A stretch of 64,000 nucleotides of DNA from Pseudorhodobacter antarcticus (GTDB lineage Bacteria; Pseudomonadota; Alphaproteobacteria; Rhodobacterales; Rhodobacteraceae): assembly GCA_945862435.1 (NCBI GenBank), contig CAMAXX010000009.1, positions 1 to 64,000 of the forward strand. The letters are read 5' to 3'. How positions within the stretch are numbered: the stretch's first letter is position 1; every line of letters begins with the position of its first letter. Below, one piece after another: positions 59,320 to 64,000 of the stretch. The notes under the pieces are model-generated. The model was not told where the DNA came from. It made no database searches and saw nothing but the letters and a program-made list of their open reading frames with translations. The position numbers and the translations under genes were made by a program.

Positions 59320-62157
59320 ATGAAACCAGATTTTGCCCTAGATTTCCGCGACGATCAAATCGCGCTTTTGCATCGGCAAGAGACGGGCTGGGCCATTATT
59401 GGCCGCGTTGCGATGGACGATCCTGATTTGGACGCAGCCATGGCCTATCTGCGCGCAACCGCGCTGGGCCTTTCGCCGCGCGGGGTTGCTGCCAAACTGA
59501 TTTTGCCCAATGAGGCGATACTTTACACTGAAATTTCGAACTTACCCTATGGCCACGACCAACGCGCGGCGGCGATTAAGCAAGGGCTGGTTGGCCGCAC
59601 CCCCTATGGCGTGGACGATTTGGTTTATGATTGGACAGATGCGGGCGCGTCTGCACATGTCGCGGTCATTGCGCGCGAAACCTTGGAAGAGGCAGAAGGC
59701 TTTGCCAGCCAGCACCGATTTAACCCCATTTCATTTGCCGCGCTACCCAACCAAAGCGGTTATGACGGCGAAGTTTGGTTCGGTGCGACCCAGCTTTCTG
59801 AAACCTTGCTGGCGCAGGGCGAAGTCATTGAACGCGATGATGTGACCCTTTTGGCCGTGGACGCCGATGTTGCGCCTGCGGCCGAACTGGCGGCAAGTGA
59901 TTTTGAAATGGGCGCGGCGCTGGACACGGACCAAATAGATGCGGCCGTTGTAGTGGCGGAGCCAGTTCAACCCCCCATTTACGCGCGCGATCCACAGACC
60001 GACCCATCGCCTGCGCCGCAGCAAGACGCTCGCGAAGTTTTGCAAGATTTCATGAACGCAGACCGATTTGCGCAAGAGGTTGTGGCTGATGACGCATCGC
60101 CTGAACCCGATCAAGCGTCATCACTGGGTCTAGAACCCAAGGTCGAGCAAGTGCACGAACCTGACCGTGGGATACAGCCAGAGGCCCTGCGTCCAGCCAA
60201 CAGGGAAATTCAGCAAAAGCAGCCCGCCAGTTTCGAGGCAGCTTTTGCCGAAACACCAGAACCAACGGGCTCAGCGGCATTAGCCGATGTAGAAGAAGCC
60301 CCGATGGCGGTGGATGTACCGCTGATCGACGATTTGCCTGCGCCTGATAGGTTTGGCGAAAAACCGCAAACTCGCGCCGAAAAAATGCTGGCCGCATTTG
60401 CTGCCCGCCGCGACGCCGCCCTTTCCAAGGCCGCGGCCGAAACCAATGCGCGGCGTGTTGAACCCGTGCTGCGCGCAGCCAAGGCCGATGATCTGCAAAC
60501 CAGCGTCCCGCTGGATGAAGTATCGGCACACGCCACACCTGATTTGCCCGCCCCTCCCCTGCGAGCAGCGGACATGCGGGCGCCAGAAAGTGCAGCACCC
60601 GTTGCCGAACATGCCGATCCAGACCAGCAGCCGACATCGCCAGCATCAAGCCTTCCAAAACTGGGCGTGCCCGAGGCAAAACTGGGCCGCGCGCCCGAAG
60701 TGACCGCGACATCTGGCCTAAGGCCTGCGATCGTGAAACACGTGCCAGCCAAGCAGCAGCCCCAAAAGCTGCAAGATTTAAAAGCTATGCCACAGTCGAA
60801 GGCGCGCCCTCGACTTGGCATGCGGCTGGGCTGGATTTTGACGATCGTTTTGCTGCTGGCGCTTGTGACGGCAGGTGCGCTGTCAGAGTTGTTGCTGACG
60901 TCTTTCAATGCGCTGTACGGCAAACAAACGGAACTTGTGGCGGTCGAGCCTGCGCAAGAACCAGAACCAGCGCAAAACGCCCTGACAACGCACATTGCAG
61001 CACCGGCAACCCTTGCTACCACGACAGCGCCAGTTGCAAACCTGCCAGCAGCCGAGAATGTGGCCAAGGTTATGGCCGAACCAGATCCATCGCCCATTGC
61101 GCCTGCCGCTATTTCGCGCGCCCAAACGATGCCGCTTGGCCAGGCCCCAGATTTATCGCTGCCGGCGCCTAATGCTGCGGCTTCCGCGCCGCGCGCGCCC
61201 CCAAGTCCCATAACTGACGCAATGAGTGTGGGCGAAACCAGTGCGCTTGCCGATGCCGCATTGCCCGCGCCATCACCACGCGAGGCGACGCGCACGGCCA
61301 CTGCCTCGGCGGTAGCGCTGGTATTCACAGGCAAACCAGCCCTTATACCCAGCCCGCGCCCCGATGTTATTCTTGCCGCTGCCGCCCTTGCGCGCCCTTC
61401 CACTGCGAAAACCGCGCCTGATCTTTCCGCGCTGCCGGCCGCTGACCCTGCTTTGGCTGGGGCAAAGCCATTGCCCCGACCTGCCAGTGTTGTGGCTGCC
61501 GCCAAAGCTGCTGCGCCTGCCCTTGGCCCACCACCCGGCGCAGACCCCGCATTGGCAGACGCCCGCCCCACCAAGCGTCCAGATGATATTCTTTCCGCTG
61601 GGCGCGCCGCGCGCCTTGCCTCTGCCTCTGCTTCAATTGTTGCGGGCGCTGAAGCCGCAATTGCCGAAGCCGCTCTTGCCCCCGCGCCTTTGGCAGTTGA
61701 CCCAAACCTAAGTCCTTTGGCCGTTACAGTCAGCCGCATACCTGCGCCGCGCCCTGCAGGACTGAAATCAGCGTTTGATGAGGCATTGGCCGCGGCGGCG
61801 GCACTTAACCCCGCACCCGAGGCAAGCCCACCTGCCGAAGAGGTTGCCAGCAACGCAGCCCCCGCCGACGAAAGTTCCGAACAGGACGTCGGCCTAGATG
61901 GCGGCGCCTCAGAACGCAGCGTGGTTGCCAAGCAAGCGACGCAGCGCAATATGCTGAACCTTCAGAACACCAATCTTGTCGGCATTTTTGGCAGTCAAGC
62001 GAACCGCTATGCGCTGATCCGCCAACCTAGTGGCAGTTTTAAAAGGCTGAAAGTTGGCGATCGGTTTGACGGCGGGCGCATTGCCGCAATCACCGAAAGC
62101 GAAGTGCGCTATGAAAAGGGTGGCGATTTGCTAGCCTTGCGCATGCCAAAAATCTAA
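59320..62157 (+). CDS. GspL/PilM-like plus PilP/GspC-like fusion membrane protein
   Basis: A 945-residue single-pass inner-membrane protein with no exact known family. Residues about 1-150 resemble the cytoplasmic GspL/PilM actin-like domain (AKLILPNEAILYTEISNLP, IKQGLVGRTPYGVDDLVYDW, then HVAVIARETLEEAEGF). A low-complexity Pro/Ala/Asp region (150-500) follows; one helix at about 504-522 (WILTIVLLLALVTAGALS). The periplasmic part (525-870) is Ala/Pro-rich with four xxRPxxI-like repeats near residues 675, 717, 749 and 807. The last about 73 residues (NLVGIFGSQANRYALIRQ, then LKVGDRFDGGRIAAI and EVRYEKGGDLLAL) match the PilP/GspC homology-region beta fold. A weak AGGCAGG site precedes ATG. No other secretion or pilus gene is near, so its partners are unknown. 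Confidence 0.7.
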   Translation: MKPDFALDFRDDQIALLHRQETGWAIIGRVAMDDPDLDAAMAYLRATALGLSPRGVAAKLILPNEAILYTEISNLPYGHDQRAAAIKQGLVGRTPYGVDDLVYDWTDAGASAHVAVIARETLEEAEGFASQHRFNPISFAALPNQSGYDGEVWFGATQLSETLLAQGEVIERDDVTLLAVDADVAPAAELAASDFEMGAALDTDQIDAAVVVAEPVQPPIYARDPQTDPSPAPQQDAREVLQDFMNADRFAQEVVADDASPEPDQASSLGLEPKVEQVHEPDRGIQPEALRPANREIQQKQPASFEAAFAETPEPTGSAALADVEEAPMAVDVPLIDDLPAPDRFGEKPQTRAEKMLAAFAARRDAALSKAAAETNARRVEPVLRAAKADDLQTSVPLDEVSAHATPDLPAPPLRAADMRAPESAAPVAEHADPDQQPTSPASSLPKLGVPEAKLGRAPEVTATSGLRPAIVKHVPAKQQPQKLQDLKAMPQSKARPRLGMRLGWILTIVLLLALVTAGALSELLLTSFNALYGKQTELVAVEPAQEPEPAQNALTTHIAAPATLATTTAPVANLPAAENVAKVMAEPDPSPIAPAAISRAQTMPLGQAPDLSLPAPNAAASAPRAPPSPITDAMSVGETSALADAALPAPSPREATRTATASAVALVFTGKPALIPSPRPDVILAAAALARPSTAKTAPDLSALPAADPALAGAKPLPRPASVVAAAKAAAPALGPPPGADPALADARPTKRPDDILSAGRAARLASASASIVAGAEAAIAEAALAPAPLAVDPNLSPLAVTVSRIPAPRPAGLKSAFDEALAAAAALNPAPEASPPAEEVASNAAPADESSEQDVGLDGGASERSVVAKQATQRNMLNLQNTNLVGIFGSQANRYALIRQPSGSFKRLKVGDRFDGGRIAAITESEVRYEKGGDLLALRMPKI

Positions 62158-62238
62158 GATTCGGGCGCTTAGGCCACGGCGCTACTTGAAGCTGCGCCTT
62201 GCGCCTGCCACGATAGCAGCATCTTCAAAGGAGCGTTG

Positions 62239-64000
62239 ATGGAAAGCCTGCTGCTGCAAGCCTCGATTTATTTGGGCGCCGCTGTTTTGGTGGTGCCTTT
62301 GGCTGTGCGTTATGGCTTAGGCTCGGTTCTGGGTTATATCGCAGCGGGAATTCTAATGGCCCCCGTTTTGCGGCAAATCGGGGCCGATGCCACCGATGTG
62401 CAGCATATCGCCGAATTTGGCGTTGTCTTGATGCTGTTTTTAATTGGGCTAGAATTGGAACCCAAAACCCTTTGGGCCATGCGCGGCAAACTGGTGGGCA
62501 TGGGCGGGGCGCAGGTGTTGGGCACGGCGCTGCTGGTGGCTTACGCCCTTTGGGCAATTGGGGTGATCTGGCCGTCGGCAGTGGTGCTGGGGCTGCTTAT
62601 GTCGCTTTCTTCAACTGCGATTGTTTTGCAAAGCTTGTCGGAAAAGAACCTTATGCGCACGGCGGGGGGGCGGTCTGCCTTTGCAGTGCTGCTGACACAA
62701 GACATCGCGCTGATCCCAATTTTGGCGCTGGTTCCCCTGATGGCGCTGCCCGCAATTCAGGGGCCGACCGCCTTGCAATTTGGCGTTACCAACCCCGTAG
62801 ATGCGCTGGCAGAGGCCGAGCATAGCGCGGGCGCGGCGGAATTAATCAGCCTTGTACAATCGCTGCCCGATTGGGCGGCGGCAGCGCTAACCTTGGCGAT
62901 TGTCGTGGGCATTGTGCTGGCAGGGCATTACCTGTCGCGCCCGATTTTCCGATATGTCCACGCAGCAAGCCTGCCCGAAATGTCTACCTTTATCTCGCTG
63001 CTGATGGTGCTGGGCATTGCGTTTTTGATGATGCTGGTGGGCCTGTCTCCGGCGCTTGGCACTTTTGTGGCGGGGGTGGTTTTGGCCAACTCGGAATTCC
63101 GCCACCAGCTCGAGGCGGATTTGCGCCCCTTTAAAGGCCTGCTGCTGGGGCTGTTCTTTATGACAGTCGGGGTGGGAATTAACTTTGATATACTGCTGCG
63201 CGCGCCGTTTACAGTCATGGGGCTGACCATGGGCCTTATGGCGATTAAAGCCGCCGTGCTGCTGGCCATTGCCTTTGCTTTTCGCCTGCGCGGCCAAGAC
63301 CGTTGGCTGTTTTCACTGTCTTTAGCACAAGGCGGCGAGTTTGGATTTGTGATCATTTCGTTTGCGCGCAGCGAAGGGGCGCTATCGCTGGCCAATGGGC
63401 AAATGGCGCTGCTCGTCATTAGCCTGTCGATGCTGCTGACGCCGCTTTTGTTCATTGCCTACGATCGTGCGGCCCGCAGTCTGCGCGCGCAAAGGCCCAA
63501 GCACACACCCGATGACATTACCGAACAAGGCGCGGTTATTGTGGCAGGCATTGGCCGCTTTGGCCAAGTGGTCAATCGTTTGGTGCGTGGATCAGGCCTG
63601 ACAACGGTGGTTTTGGACAATGACATGGCCACGATCGAAGCCATGCGCAATTTCGGGATTAAAGGGTTCTTTGGCGATCCGTCCCGACCAGAACTGCTAG
63701 AGGCGGCTGGTCTTGCCACAGCGCAGGTGATGGTGGTGGCAGTAGATAACCGCGATGTTGCGCTAAGTATTGTGCGCTTTGTGCGAGCCAAGCGCAGCGA
63801 TATCCATATCGTGGCCCGCGCCCGCGACCGCGTGCATGTTTATGAACTGTTTCAGGCGGGCGCAAATGACATTGTGCGTGAAACGTTCGACAGCTCGGTT
63901 CGCGCTGGGCGCTATGTATTGGAAAACATGGGGTTTTCTGAATATGAGGCCGCCAAGGCCAGCCAAACCTTTGCCCGCGTTGACCGCGCCGCGATGCGCG
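62239..64000 (+). CDS. KefB/KefC-type K+ efflux or cation:proton antiporter, cut by window end
   Basis: CPA2 family antiporter with an N-terminal 12-13-helix Na+/H+ exchanger domain (about residues 1-400; LVPLAVRYGLGSVLGYIAAGILM, DVQHIAEFGVVLMLFLIGLELEP, the helix VLLTQDIALIPIL with the conserved Gln-Asp and SPALGTFVAGVVLANSEFRHQLE) and a C-terminal RCK_N/TrkA-N NAD-binding domain (GIGRFGQ near residue 435, then FFGDPSRPELLEAAGL). Such proteins release K+ in exchange for protons, often gated by glutathione adducts. Start ATG 62239 with AAAGGAG. The frame is still open at base 64000. Confidence 0.93.
   Translation, partial: MESLLLQASIYLGAAVLVVPLAVRYGLGSVLGYIAAGILMAPVLRQIGADATDVQHIAEFGVVLMLFLIGLELEPKTLWAMRGKLVGMGGAQVLGTALLVAYALWAIGVIWPSAVVLGLLMSLSSTAIVLQSLSEKNLMRTAGGRSAFAVLLTQDIALIPILALVPLMALPAIQGPTALQFGVTNPVDALAEAEHSAGAAELISLVQSLPDWAAAALTLAIVVGIVLAGHYLSRPIFRYVHAASLPEMSTFISLLMVLGIAFLMMLVGLSPALGTFVAGVVLANSEFRHQLEADLRPFKGLLLGLFFMTVGVGINFDILLRAPFTVMGLTMGLMAIKAAVLLAIAFAFRLRGQDRWLFSLSLAQGGEFGFVIISFARSEGALSLANGQMALLVISLSMLLTPLLFIAYDRAARSLRAQRPKHTPDDITEQGAVIVAGIGRFGQVVNRLVRGSGLTTVVLDNDMATIEAMRNFGIKGFFGDPSRPELLEAAGLATAQVMVVAVDNRDVALSIVRFVRAKRSDIHIVARARDRVHVYELFQAGANDIVRETFDSSVRAGRYVLENMGFSEYEAAKASQTFARVDRAAMR

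Noticed and set aside
60210..61949. Minus-strand open frame of 579 codons opposite the 945-residue gene
   Set aside because: Product is a low-complexity Ala/Ser/Gly/Arg mix mirroring the Pro/Ala-rich sense gene; no domain, no ribosome site. High-GC antisense shadow.

Overview
The window is a compact stretch of alphaproteobacterial core chromosome, most likely from the order Rhodobacterales (family Rhodobacteraceae or Roseobacteraceae). The evidence is a circularly permuted two-piece tmRNA gene, an SspB of the alpha type, LpxI instead of LpxH, the order pyrH-frr-uppS-cdsA-dxr-rseP-bamA-skp-fabZ-lpxA-lpxI-lpxB, the siroheme/sulfite cluster cobA-DUF2849-cysI-cysH-DUF934-fpr, small alpha-specific families (DUF4169, DUF2849, DUF934), and a family of intergenic repeats (AAATATCC core plus a G/C hairpin) of the kind common in this group. 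No IS element, prophage, CRISPR array or rRNA operon was seen.

Layout. 1-303: ssrA, cut by the left edge. 0.4-5.4 kb, minus strand: fumC with DUF4169, RHH and nucleosidase genes in one overlapping set, a PmtA-like methyltransferase, sspB, and chrA. 5.4-17.2 kb, minus strand: an envelope supercluster making UMP kinase, ribosome recycling factor, undecaprenyl-PP, CDP-diacylglycerol, DXP reductoisomerase, RseP, BamA, Skp, FabZ and lipid A enzymes; chrA overlaps the end of lpxB. 17.3-27.7 kb, plus strand: miaA, an AraC regulator, a complete family-5 peptide-type ABC importer and kup. 27.8-33.2 kb: lytic transglycosylase, ssb, sufT, an A-type Fe-S carrier, tpiA, and a DMT exporter translationally coupled to a cytochrome P450. 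33.2-38.9 kb: an Lrp-type regulator divergent from the assimilatory sulfate/siroheme operon, which is interrupted by a 328-bp unrecognised segment. 39-49.9 kb: infC with an ATA start, a dimethylglycine-dehydrogenase-like enzyme, a TMEM43 homologue, tRNA-Leu, YpfJ-like protease, YqaA, DsbB, and an OmpA-domain protein with a long Ala/Glu octapeptide tract. 50-64 kb: pyrC, pyrE, dnaB, a dimethylargininase-like gene, two glycosyltransferase-like genes, a LysE exporter with a divergent Lrp regulator, metY, a SIMPL protein, a 945-residue fusion resembling GspL/PilM plus PilP/GspC, and a truncated KefB/C-type antiporter.

How the genes work together. tmRNA adds a degradation tag and SspB delivers tagged proteins to ClpXP, so both halves of trans-translation quality control lie within 4 kb. 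The envelope cluster couples lipid A, phospholipid and isoprenoid precursors to outer-membrane protein insertion. The cobA-cysI-cysH-fpr group makes siroheme and reduces APS and sulfite to sulfide, and metY can use sulfide to make homocysteine. pyrH, pyrC and pyrE all belong to UMP/UDP synthesis.

Most of the window is ordinary housekeeping. The parts most worth a second look are the GspL/PilP-like fusion at 59.3-62.2 kb, the head-to-head intergenic repeats, the unexplained segment inside the cys operon, the A33 in the tRNA-Leu anticodon loop, and the octapeptide tract of the OmpA-domain protein.
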